From contig DIWJ01000004.1 in the NCBI GenBank assembly GCA_002428445.1, positions 3,587 through 51,600 of the forward strand: 48,014 nucleotides of DNA, written 5' to 3'. The notes under the pieces were generated by a model. The model was given only the letters and a program-made list of their open reading frames with translations, was not told the DNA's origin and ran no database searches. Origin of the DNA: Syntrophaceae bacterium UBA6109 (GTDB taxonomy: Bacteria; Desulfobacterota; Syntrophia; Syntrophales; UBA6109). This document shows, one piece after another, positions 1 through 7,107 of the stretch. Numbering within the stretch: position 1 is the first letter of the stretch; each line of letters opens with the position of its first letter. The position numbers and the translations under genes are program-made.

Positions 1-230
1 CCGGTCGGGTCGCCGCCCTGGATCACGAAGTCGGCGATGACGCGGTGAAAGGTTACCCCGTCATAGAAGCCCTCTCTGGCGAGAAAGACGAAGTTGTTGA
101 CGGTCTGGGGCGCGTGCCGGGGATCGAGTTCCAATTCAATGGCTCCACGATTGGTCTCGATCGTGACGCGGTAGATCTTCTTCGGATCGATCTGCATGGC
201 GGGCGGCTGGTTCCATTGTTTCGCAGACAT
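1..230 (-). CDS. Peptidyl-prolyl cis-trans isomerase, cyclophilin type (partial)
   Basis: The 3' part of the gene lies outside the window; about 76 N-terminal residues are visible. They begin [18 protein letters not shown] and contain the cyclophilin core: the strand [17 protein letters not shown], then [20 protein letters not shown], which includes the FHR motif whose arginine is catalytic in the family. Cyclophilins isomerise Xaa-Pro bonds during protein folding. No signal peptide is visible, so a cytoplasmic protein is likely. The ATG at 230 follows a strong GAGGAGG ribosome binding site. The gene is divergent from citF. Confidence 0.9.
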   Translation of the reverse strand, partial: MSAKQWNQPPAMQIDPKKIYRVTIETNRGAIELELDPRHAPQTVNNFVFLAREGFYDGVTFHRVIADFVIQGGDPT

Positions 231-396
231 GAAATTCCTCCTCGAGTGACTTCGAATAGTCCGCTTCCTGTACAGCGGCGACCGTCTTCTTCCGGCGGCA
301 AAGGGTCTGCCGGGGAATTTCCGGTTGATCGGGGAAGCTTGTTAGCGGGAAAGAGAGCGCCCGTCAAGACATGATTTGACCGGCGGAATGTCTGCC

Positions 397-425
397 TTGA
401 CAGAGTGTCCTTTTTATATTTATAT
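397..425 (+). promoter_or_regulatory. Probable sigma-70 promoter of citF
   Basis: TTGACA at 397-402, a 17-base spacer and TTATAT at 420-425. It lies about 95 bases upstream of the citF start, inside the divergent region between the cyclophilin gene and citF. The rest of the 231-520 gap shows no gene. Confidence 0.6.
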
Positions 426-520
426 GTGTTAACCAAAAACGGATACCGGCAAACCTGCCGATGACCTGAAACAGCGGTTGATGCGTGGATAGGACATCGA
501 AAAATGAGGAGAAGAGAGAA

Positions 521-2065
521 ATGAAGAATGCAATTGGTCGGGAAATTCCATCCTACATCGAAGGATACGGCCGGGTGAAGCCTTTTGCGGGCACCGAGGT
601 TCGGGGGGGCTGCACCACGTGGATCCCTACGCGGGTTGTCCCCGTCGGACCGGGCGAGCACAAATTGCTGGGTTCGATCCGGGAGGCGATCCTCGCCTGC
701 GGACTGTCGGACGGCATGACGATTTCCTTTCACCACTGTCTGCGGAACGGCGACGGCGTCTTGAACATGGTGCTGGATGAGGCCGCCCGGATGGGTCTGA
801 GGAGTCTGAAGGTCGCTATGACCGGGATCTTTCCCGTTCACGCCCCGCTTGTCGAGCATATCAAGAACGGCGTCGTGACCGGGATCTACACCAATTACCT
901 GTCCGGACCGGTGGCCAAGGCCGTGTCCGGCGGCCTTTTGAAGTATCCCGTCATCATGCACAGTCACGGGGGGCGGGTGCGGGCCATCGTCGAAGGGGAT
1001 CTCGAGATCGATGTCGCTTTCATCGCCGCTTCCGCCTGCGATGAGTACGGAAACATGAACGGCGTGGAGGGGAAATCGGCCTTCGGCGTCATGGGGTATT
1101 CGCATGTCGATGTCCGGTACGCGCGGAGGACCGTGGCCGTGACGGATTGTCTCGTGGAGTATCCTGCCTGTCCGATCGAGATCAATCAGCAGCTTGTGGA
1201 TTACGTCGTCGCCGTCGACAGCATCGGCGATGCCCGGGGCATCGAATCGGGGACAACCAAAGTCACGGAAGATCCGGTGGGGCTGAAGATCGCCTCGATG
1301 GCGGCCGGCGTCATCGAAGCCTCCGGACTGCTGAAGAACGGTTTTTCCTTCCAGACGGGCGCCGGCGGGACGTCGCTGGCCGTTGCGGCCTATGTCCGGG
1401 AACTGATGAAAAGGAATTCCATCCGGGGGAGCTTTGCCTCGGGCGGCATCACCGCCTATATCGTCGGGATGCTGGAGGAAGGACTGTTCCGGACGCTGTT
1501 CGACGCCCAGTGCTTTGACCTGAAGGCCGTCGAATCCTTCCGCGGCGACAAACGCCATCAGCGGATGTCCATCGGCATGTACGGGAATCCGCACAACAAG
1601 GGCTCCGTGGTCAACAATCTCGACGTCATGATTCTCGGCGCGACGGAAATCGATACCGATTTCAACGCCAACGTCACCACGGGCTCGAACGGCATTCTCA
1701 TGGGCGGCTCCGGAGGACACAACGATACGGCCGCCGGTGCGAAGCTGGCCATTGTCGTGACCAAACTGGCGGGCAAGAAATACCCCAGCGTGGTGGACCG
1801 CGTGACAACGGCGACGACGCCCGGAGAAACGATTGACGTCCTGGTGACGGACGGCGGGATCGCCGTGAATCCCCTGCGTCAGGATCTGGTGGAGCGCCTG
1901 AAGAAAACCGATCTGCCTGTCGTCCCCGTCGGTGAACTGAAGAAGATGGCCGACAAGATCATCGGGGCATGGGAAAGGCCGCAATTCGATGACCGGATCG
2001 TCGCGGTTGTGGAATACCGCGACGGCACCGTTATCGATGTGGTCAAGAAGGTGAAGACCGTCTGA
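521..2065 (+). CDS. citF: Citrate lyase alpha subunit (citrate CoA-transferase) family protein
   Basis: A 514-residue protein with the length and character of CitF, the subunit that exchanges acetyl for citryl on the acyl-carrier prosthetic group of citrate lyase. Family-like stretches include the N-terminal GREIPSYIEGYGRVKPF, the glycine-rich GAGGTSLAVAAYVRELM and the C-terminal GGSGGHNDTAAGAKL. The ATG at 521 is preferred over the in-frame ATG at 485 because GAGGAGAAGAG lies just upstream of it. The gene stands alone: citD, citE, citC and citX are not beside it, and the next gene is an autotransporter 42 bases on. It may act with lyase subunits encoded elsewhere or as a free-standing acyl-CoA transferase; the sequence does not decide. 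Confidence 0.88.
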   Translation: MKNAIGREIPSYIEGYGRVKPFAGTEVRGGCTTWIPTRVVPVGPGEHKLLGSIREAILACGLSDGMTISFHHCLRNGDGVLNMVLDEAARMGLRSLKVAMTGIFPVHAPLVEHIKNGVVTGIYTNYLSGPVAKAVSGGLLKYPVIMHSHGGRVRAIVEGDLEIDVAFIAASACDEYGNMNGVEGKSAFGVMGYSHVDVRYARRTVAVTDCLVEYPACPIEINQQLVDYVVAVDSIGDARGIESGTTKVTEDPVGLKIASMAAGVIEASGLLKNGFSFQTGAGGTSLAVAAYVRELMKRNSIRGSFASGGITAYIVGMLEEGLFRTLFDAQCFDLKAVESFRGDKRHQRMSIGMYGNPHNKGSVVNNLDVMILGATEIDTDFNANVTTGSNGILMGGSGGHNDTAAGAKLAIVVTKLAGKKYPSVVDRVTTATTPGETIDVLVTDGGIAVNPLRQDLVERLKKTDLPVVPVGELKKMADKIIGAWERPQFDDRIVAVVEYRDGTVIDVVKKVKTV

Positions 2066-2107
2066 CCTGAGACCGCGGTTCCTGAGACAATAGCCGGAGG
2101 CGGACGG

Positions 2108-4852
2108 ATGAGAGAGGGGAGAATTGCCGGTGCCGGCAGCAGCGGGCTGCGGATCGGTCTCGTTGCACTGTTGCTGGGGTTGGCGGCGGGAGCCGCGGCC
2201 GCCGAGCCGGAAGCCTATCTGCGGTCCAATGACGCCGCACAAGCCCATGCAGCCGCTCCCGCGGGATGGGTCGTCGGCGGCCTCAAGACCGTCACGGCGG
2301 CGGGCGACGGCAATATCTGGAAGCCGGGAGGGACGGCCGTTCTGGTGCGGGCCTTCACCGACCCCAGATACTACAACCTGACGACGAAAAAAAACCAGAA
2401 CCTCTATCCCGGCGCCCTCTGGGTGACGACCGGCAACGAGCTTCCGGCGTGGTACCGGAATCCGGCCAACGGTGTCAACGCCGGCAACGTTGCCCTGAGA
2501 ACGGCGCAGCTTCACGGCCTGCCGACCTCTTCCCTGCAGAACTACAACGCGGTCGTGGAACTGTGGGTCAATCCCGCCAAACTGATGCGTCCCACCCGCG
2601 ATCCGAATACGGGAGCACAGCCGTCTGCGCTTCCCACGCAGGACTTCGCCCCGCGGCCCGCGGTTCTGTCGGTGAACGACTATGAAAAATTCAAGGCCTG
2701 GTACACTGGGAATATCGCCGCCAGTTACGATGATCCCGATCCGGACAAACGATACCCGTGGACGCAATTGGGCTATACCTACGACTGGGGAAGCGGCCGA
2801 AGCGATCTCGACGGGATCGCGGGTCTGAGCGAGTTCGTCGTCCTGGGAACGCGCAGCGGCGTCACCAGCCCGCTGGAGACCTTCGCCGTCTACGCGATCC
2901 AATCCTATCTCTACCGGACCGGCGCCGACGGAGACGGTGCGGGCAATTTTCACATCACCGGCGGTTGCGATACGGTCTGGGCCGGAACTCAATTCCAGCC
3001 GACCGGCGACACGATTCTCGTCGGTGCGGCCGGTAGCGTATCCGGCGGTGAGGGGATCTATCTTTCGTCGGGCGGTTACACGGTGAGCAACAGCGGAAGC
3101 ATACTCGGGCCGACGGGTTCGAAATACTATGGAGCCGGGCCGGCCGGGACGAGCGTTTTTTTCGAAAGCGGGGGAACGCTGATCAACGGCGCGACCGGAA
3201 TCCTTTCAGGGGACAGCATTGCCGTGGGAGGACGTTCCACGGCGGTGGCGGCGGTCGCCGTGACAACCTTCGGGTACCTCGGCGGGGAGCGCTACGCCAT
3301 GCAGACCGGCGCCGGCAACGATTCGCTTACCGTGGAGAGCGGCGGAACGGTCCGCGGTGCGGTGGATCTGGGAACGGGGGCGGACCAGATCACCGTCAAG
3401 AACGGCGGACGCTATCAGCCGGTCATCGATCGCGGTGGCGGCACGGCCAGCAAGTTGTCGGCGAACGCCGTCACCGTTCAGACCGGCGCCAGTCTGAAGC
3501 CGGAATTGGGCGGGAGCGGCGTGATCCAGAGCGGAACATCCTACCGCATCGCCCAGGGGACGACCGTGACGGGAAACTTTTCGTCCATCGTCGATTCTTA
3601 CCCCCTTTTCGACTTTTCCGTCATTGCCTCCGGGACCGATTTGAACCTCACTGTGACGCGGGTGCCCTATGAAACCGCCGTCGCGTCGACCGATCCCGGC
3701 CTCGGCGCCGTGGGTGCGATCCTGGACGGGCAGACGGCAGGCGCATCCGGGGATCTGGCGGCGCTCCTGTCCGGCATTGACGGCCAGACGGGCGAAGCCG
3801 CCCTGGCCGACGCTCTGCGGCAGCTGACGCCGGCTGTGCATACCGGCACGCCCCGTCTGGCCTTTGCCGTCGATCGGAGCCGTTTCAACTCGTTGCGGAC
3901 GCACACCCTCGCGCTCCGGGAGGGTTCCGCGACCGCCCGGAAGGCACCGGTACAACTTGCCGCTCTGGCTCCCTCGAGCGACGCGGAACCTCTGCCGGTC
4001 CCGGCGAAAAAGAAGGACGACTGGCAGGGATTCGCCTTTGTCGCGGGTCATCAGGGAGACCGGAAGACCGCCGTCGGCGTGGCCGGATACCGTTATGAAG
4101 CGTGGTCCTCCCTGTTCGGCTTCCAGCGGCGCCTAGCTTCCCGCCTTACCGCCGGTTTTGCGCTCGGCGGTTCGAAGACGCATATCGACTGCTGGGATTC
4201 CGCCGGAAGCACCATGGCGGTCGATGCCTTCACCCCGGTGGTTTTTGCGGGATTCGATCGGGAGCGCCTTCGCGTCGATCTCATGGCCGGTTACAGCTAC
4301 AATCGCTATCACAGCGATCGTCAGATCTTTTTCGGCGGGGACAGCCGGACGGCTGTAAGCGACCATGACGGCCATCAGGTGTCCGGAATGATCGATCTCG
4401 GTTACCGCTTTACTCCGGCTGTGGGGACAACATTGGAACCTGTCGCGGGACTCTATCTGTCTCGCATGCACGAGCGGGATTTCACGGAAGGCGGCGCCGG
4501 CGCGGCCAACCTGACGGTGGAAGCCCGCTCTTCTTCATCGATGCGGAGTTCTCTGGGATCCCGGATCCGGCACGCTTTCAGGAAGGATGGCGGCGGACTG
4601 GACGCGGAATTGTCGGTCCTCTGGCTGCACGAACTGGAGCGCGGGCAAAACGATGCGATGGCGTCCTTTGCCTCCTTCGGCCGTCCCTTCCTGACCCGGG
4701 GGGCGGAAACGGATCGGGATGCCGCCGAGATCGGAACGCGTGCGTTCTTCTCCTTCGGCGACGGACTGCGTCTGTCGGCCCAGTATGCGCTGACGGTATC
4801 GCCGAACAGCTCCGGGCACACCGTGCGGCTGGGATTGGAATGGGTTTTCTGA
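2108..4852 (+). CDS. Autotransporter (type Va) with C-terminal outer-membrane beta-barrel
   Basis: 914 residues. A Sec signal peptide (charged start, then a leucine/alanine core ending AAGAAAAEPE) is predicted to be cleaved near residue 32. Residues about 35-270 form a region of unknown fold rich in W and Y. Residues about 300-520 carry glycine/serine/threonine-rich repeats such as VSNSGSILG and VESGGTVRGAVDLG, typical of a beta-helical passenger. From about residue 640 alternating amphipathic strands form the autotransporter barrel, ending in the terminal phenylalanine of LGLEWVF expected for BAM recognition. A lysine/aspartate-rich KKKDDW linker precedes the barrel. The passenger's function is not recognisable. 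GGAGG at 2096-2100 supports the start, and the short gap suggests co-transcription with citF. Confidence 0.88.
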   Translation: MREGRIAGAGSSGLRIGLVALLLGLAAGAAAAEPEAYLRSNDAAQAHAAAPAGWVVGGLKTVTAAGDGNIWKPGGTAVLVRAFTDPRYYNLTTKKNQNLYPGALWVTTGNELPAWYRNPANGVNAGNVALRTAQLHGLPTSSLQNYNAVVELWVNPAKLMRPTRDPNTGAQPSALPTQDFAPRPAVLSVNDYEKFKAWYTGNIAASYDDPDPDKRYPWTQLGYTYDWGSGRSDLDGIAGLSEFVVLGTRSGVTSPLETFAVYAIQSYLYRTGADGDGAGNFHITGGCDTVWAGTQFQPTGDTILVGAAGSVSGGEGIYLSSGGYTVSNSGSILGPTGSKYYGAGPAGTSVFFESGGTLINGATGILSGDSIAVGGRSTAVAAVAVTTFGYLGGERYAMQTGAGNDSLTVESGGTVRGAVDLGTGADQITVKNGGRYQPVIDRGGGTASKLSANAVTVQTGASLKPELGGSGVIQSGTSYRIAQGTTVTGNFSSIVDSYPLFDFSVIASGTDLNLTVTRVPYETAVASTDPGLGAVGAILDGQTAGASGDLAALLSGIDGQTGEAALADALRQLTPAVHTGTPRLAFAVDRSRFNSLRTHTLALREGSATARKAPVQLAALAPSSDAEPLPVPAKKKDDWQGFAFVAGHQGDRKTAVGVAGYRYEAWSSLFGFQRRLASRLTAGFALGGSKTHIDCWDSAGSTMAVDAFTPVVFAGFDRERLRVDLMAGYSYNRYHSDRQIFFGGDSRTAVSDHDGHQVSGMIDLGYRFTPAVGTTLEPVAGLYLSRMHERDFTEGGAGAANLTVEARSSSSMRSSLGSRIRHAFRKDGGGLDAELSVLWLHELERGQNDAMASFASFGRPFLTRGAETDRDAAEIGTRAFFSFGDGLRLSAQYALTVSPNSSGHTVRLGLEWVF

Positions 4853-4893
4853 AGGAGTCGCGCGCAAAGCCGGAGCACTTGCCTTTCCGTTTG

Positions 4894-5568
4894 TCACGCG
4901 GTTTTCGTGAGGCGGTTCCACCGACAGCCTGCCGTCTCCGGAATCTCTCCCGGCAGGCTCCGCTGGAGGATGCCGAGGGTGTTCACCATCGGCAGGACGC
5001 GGAACAATCCCGAGGAAATGGCCATCTCGTAGATGCAGCGGGGGGCCTGGCCTCCCTTCGCGGGATCGGGAAAGATATCATGGATGAGAAGGTATCCGCC
5101 GGGGAGGAGAGAAGAAACCCAGCCGCTGTAATCGGCATAGGCGGACGCGAAGCTGTGGCCGCCGTCAATGAAGATCAGGGCGAGCGGCTTCTTCCAGAAA
5201 GAGGCGATCGCCGCGGAGAGTCCGACCAAGGGGATGACCGTATCAGCCAGATCGAGGGCCGCGATTGTTCGGAGCAGGAAGGGGAGGGTGTCGATGCGAT
5301 GCTTCGTTTGATCGAAGAGTTCCGGATCGAAATACGCCTGCCCAGGCTGCTGTTCCTCGGAGCCCTGGTGGTGGTCGATGGAGTACAGGCGGCCGCCGGC
5401 GTTCCTGCAACCAAGACCGAGAAAGGCCGTCGCCTTTCCACAGTAACTCCCGATTTCCAGGCAGGGGCCCAGTCGGCAGGCCTCTCCGGCCAGTTCATAG
5501 AGACGGAGCGCCTCATCTTCCGCTAGGAAGCCTTTGATATCCATCGTCAGGACTTCACGCACGTCCAT
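4894..5568 (-). CDS. Class I SAM-dependent methyltransferase family protein
   Basis: About 224 residues, convergent with the autotransporter. The glycine-rich LEIGSYCGKATAFLG resembles motif I for S-adenosylmethionine binding, and the acidic YSIDHHQG that follows would be motif II. The later IFIDGGHSFASAYADY and LLPGGYLLIHDIFPDP match the metal-binding, D-G-G-H class related to cephalosporin hydroxylase/Methyltransf_24 proteins, which often modify small molecules or sugars. The substrate is unknown. Starts at 5604 (GTG), 5568 (ATG) and 5544 (ATG) are possible; 5568 has a weak AGGTG upstream. The Mu-type element was inserted 80 bases upstream of it. Confidence 0.78.
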   Translation of the reverse strand: MDVREVLTMDIKGFLAEDEALRLYELAGEACRLGPCLEIGSYCGKATAFLGLGCRNAGGRLYSIDHHQGSEEQQPGQAYFDPELFDQTKHRIDTLPFLLRTIAALDLADTVIPLVGLSAAIASFWKKPLALIFIDGGHSFASAYADYSGWVSSLLPGGYLLIHDIFPDPAKGGQAPRCIYEMAISSGLFRVLPMVNTLGILQRSLPGEIPETAGCRWNRLTKTA

Positions 5569-5643
5569 CGTCGCCCGGCACCTGTGGGGTTCCCGTCTTT
5601 CCACGTTCCAGACCCATAGCCCGCGTGCGGAGAAAATGCAAGG

Positions 5644-5648
5644 GGAGG
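5644..5648. repeat. Left target-site duplication (GGAGG)
   Basis: The five bases GGAGG directly precede the 5'-TG terminus of the element at 5649 and are repeated directly after its CA terminus at 13518-13522. Five bases is the duplication size made by Mu-type transposases. Confidence 0.85.
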
Positions 5649-5662
5649 TGCTAATAGGGGGG

Positions 5663-5678
5663 AGGTTTGAACAAAAAA
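5663..5678 (+). repeat. Left transposase-binding motif L1
   Basis: AGGTTTGAACAAAAAA starting 15 bases inside the left terminus. The same motif occurs at the right terminus in inverted orientation. Probable MuA-type end-binding site. Confidence 0.75.
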
Positions 5679-5755
5679 GGAATCGGGAAGATTTGGGATA
5701 TGGCAGGGTATGTTGGGATGATGATTAGTTTTTTTGCCCGGCCGCTTTTAATTGG

Positions 5756-5771
5756 AGGTTTGAACAAAAAA
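5756..5771 (+). repeat. Left transposase-binding motif L2
   Basis: An identical 16-base copy of L1 in the same orientation, 93 bases further in. It is preceded by AATTGGAGGTT, which recurs at 6071-6081 before a diverged copy. Confidence 0.7.
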
Positions 5772-5862
5772 TCATCTTTTTGACCTTTGGCGACCCCATA
5801 CCGTACCGGCACCACACTTTTTCTGTATTTTTAACTGTGCGACAATTCATCACAATTTAAAT

Positions 5863-5884
5863 TTTTGTTCAAACCTATCTGCAA
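5863..5884 (-). repeat. Left internal end motif L3 (inverted)
   Basis: TTTTGTTCAAACCTATCTGC continues to AA at 5884 and is identical over 22 bases to the right-end copy at 13469-13490. It is inverted relative to L1 and L2. Mu likewise has end sites of mixed orientation and spacing at its left end. Confidence 0.7.
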
Positions 5885-5885
5885 A

Positions 5886-6011
5886 GTTCACACTTGAGAA
5901 TCCAACAGTGAACTCGATTTTTTCTCTTTAGTTCACTGTTCGCTAACATCGCGATATATTGAATATAATAGCAATAGGTGCGAAAATGGGGAAAAAGTGA
6001 ACTGTGAACTA
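5886..6011. promoter_or_regulatory. Cluster of AGTTCAC motifs, possible operator/enhancer
   Basis: AGTTCAC or its complement recurs at 5885-5891, 5906-5914, 5930-5938 and twice in AGTGAACTGTGAACT at 5997-6011. Two copies form an 11-base inverted repeat (AACAGTGAACT at 5904-5914 with AGTTCACTGTT at 5930-5940). Repeated sites of this kind near the left end of a Mu-like element are likely bound by its repressor or transposase. Here the cluster is on the end side of the repressor gene rather than between the repressor and ner genes as in Mu. The binding protein is not known. Confidence 0.5.
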
Positions 6012-6048
6012 AAAAGGCTAAATTTTGTCACCGATTATGTTTATTTAG
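6010..6048 (+). repeat. Left subterminal repeat (GTCACCGA-type)
   Basis: ATTTTGTCACCGA at 6022-6034 followed by TATTTAG at 6042-6048 is matched in the same orientation by 13408-13434 near the right end; similarity extends upstream through AAAGGC. A further TCGTCACCG lies at 6081-6089. These are likely additional protein-binding sites of the element. Confidence 0.55.
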
Positions 6049-6135
6049 GGGCCTTAACCGACAACCTGAAAATTGGAGGTTCGTCACCGCTTTTTAGCAG
6101 CATAAGGGATGAGAGAAACAATCAATTAGCGCAGA

Positions 6136-6669
6136 TCATAATGGACCGTGGTATTTTCCCTCCTTCTTCATTTGAAGGACCGTAGAAATAAGTTTTTTTG
6201 ATCGAAGAGGTCCATCTTTAGCAAACGCAATCTCTTCAAAAAATATATTATTTTCCAAGACGGTGTTCACAACGTTCCTAATGGTATCAGCGTCTTTAAT
6301 ATTAGGATTGCTTTCATCGCTTAAATACATATAACTCACGCCCAAAATCATAGCCTTGATCTCAGACGGCATAGAAGCGGATTCCCTGCCTAATTTACAA
6401 TCGATTATCGATAGTATCTTCCCAAGCAATATTAAATTTATGGAAGCACTGTCTTCATCTTTTGACATCGGCCCTTCACCTGTTAAAAGCCAGGCCGCGT
6501 TAACTTTGAAGGTGTTACTAACTCTGACTAGGTAATCAATATCTGGCTCTCTCTCGCCACGTTCATACCGCGCAGCAGTGTTCCTGTGCATCTCAAGTGC
6601 CGCAGCGAATTCCTGTTGTGACTTAGATCCACGAATTAGTCTTAATCTTTTTCCTAGGGCAAGTTTCAT
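6136..6669 (-). CDS. XRE-family repressor of the transposable element (Mu c-like role)
   Basis: 177 residues, transcribed leftward. Residues about 4-62 are a lambda/434-type helix-turn-helix (GKRLRLIRGSKSQQEFAAAL, then RNTAARYERGEREP and a segment of the NTFKVNAAWLLTGEGP type), the classic N-terminus of phage CI/C-type repressors. The C-terminal 110 residues are helical and lack the S24 self-cleavage domain, so SOS-type induction is not predicted. It is divergent from the Ner-like gene, the arrangement in Mu where repressor and Ner compete for the early promoter. Its AT-rich codons differ from the surrounding chromosome. Confidence 0.82.
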   Translation of the reverse strand: MKLALGKRLRLIRGSKSQQEFAAALEMHRNTAARYERGEREPDIDYLVRVSNTFKVNAAWLLTGEGPMSKDEDSASINLILLGKILSIIDCKLGRESASMPSEIKAMILGVSYMYLSDESNPNIKDADTIRNVVNTVLENNIFFEEIAFAKDGPLRSKKLISTVLQMKKEGKYHGPL

Positions 6670-6738
6670 CGGATTATTAGAATTGTCATTGGGATCCAGT
6701 TTGGCTCCATATATCGACTAATCGGGTGTAGAATATCA

Positions 6739-6777
6739 TTGACAATGTTCCATAATGGGTGTACACACCTACCCATG
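6739..6777 (+). promoter_or_regulatory. Possible early promoter/operator between repressor and ner genes
   Basis: TTGACA at 6739-6744, spaced 17 bases from a weak TACACA, with the palindrome GTGTACAC at 6760-6767 lying across it. Located where the early promoter and operators of a Mu-type element should be. The -10 match is poor. Confidence 0.35.
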
Positions 6778-6786
6778 ACGGTTCAC

Positions 6787-7107
6787 ATGTTCAAGCAATC
6801 AGCAGATAAAAAAGATCCTAACATCAAGTGGGAGTGGGTAAAGTACCAACTCAAACTTTCTGGTTATACCATTCGCGGGCTTGCCAGCGAACTAAAGATA
6901 TCTCCTAGCGCAGTCCATGCAGCATCAAAGCTTCCGCATCCTAAAATAGAAAGAATCATCGCAAAAAAGATCGGACTCAAACCGGAAGATGTTTGGCCCG
7001 AAAGATACGATCAGCGCGGGAAACCGAATCGGATAAGCCTCCAATATCACAAACGTGAATTCTTTTTGAATCGTAGCAGAAAAAAAATCGAAATCAATGG
7101 AAAATAG
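6787..7107 (+). CDS. Ner/Nlp-type DNA-binding regulator
   Basis: About 106 residues from ATG 6787; ATG 6775 and TTG 6739 are in-frame alternatives. The segment IKWEWVKYQLKLSGYTIRGL, then ASELKISPSAVHA and IAKKIGLKPEDVWPERY, matches the Mu Ner/SfsB (Nlp) family, whose members end their DNA-binding domain with the same 'P-W-P-x-R-Y' pattern. In Mu, Ner represses the early and repressor promoters during lytic development. Its place directly before the transposase gene fits. The stop codon overlaps the start of the transposase gene by 11 bases, indicating translational coupling. The basic tail (RSRKKIEINGK) is extra. Confidence 0.8.
   Translation: MFKQSADKKDPNIKWEWVKYQLKLSGYTIRGLASELKISPSAVHAASKLPHPKIERIIAKKIGLKPEDVWPERYDQRGKPNRISLQYHKREFFLNRSRKKIEINGK

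Noticed and set aside
53..2992. Very long leftward open frame (979 codons) opposite citF and the autotransporter
   Set aside because: It is the antisense shadow of GC-rich genes: no domain, low-complexity R/G/D composition and no start signal. Only its far end coincides with the non-coding region beside the cyclophilin gene. Similar shadows at 13601-16105, 23164-25572, 39051-40460, 40418-41659 and 44706-46481 were rejected for the same reason.
5997..6185. Rightward frame of 62 codons at the left end of the element
   Set aside because: It overlaps the operator-like repeats and the end of the repressor gene, has no ribosome binding site, and resembles no protein.
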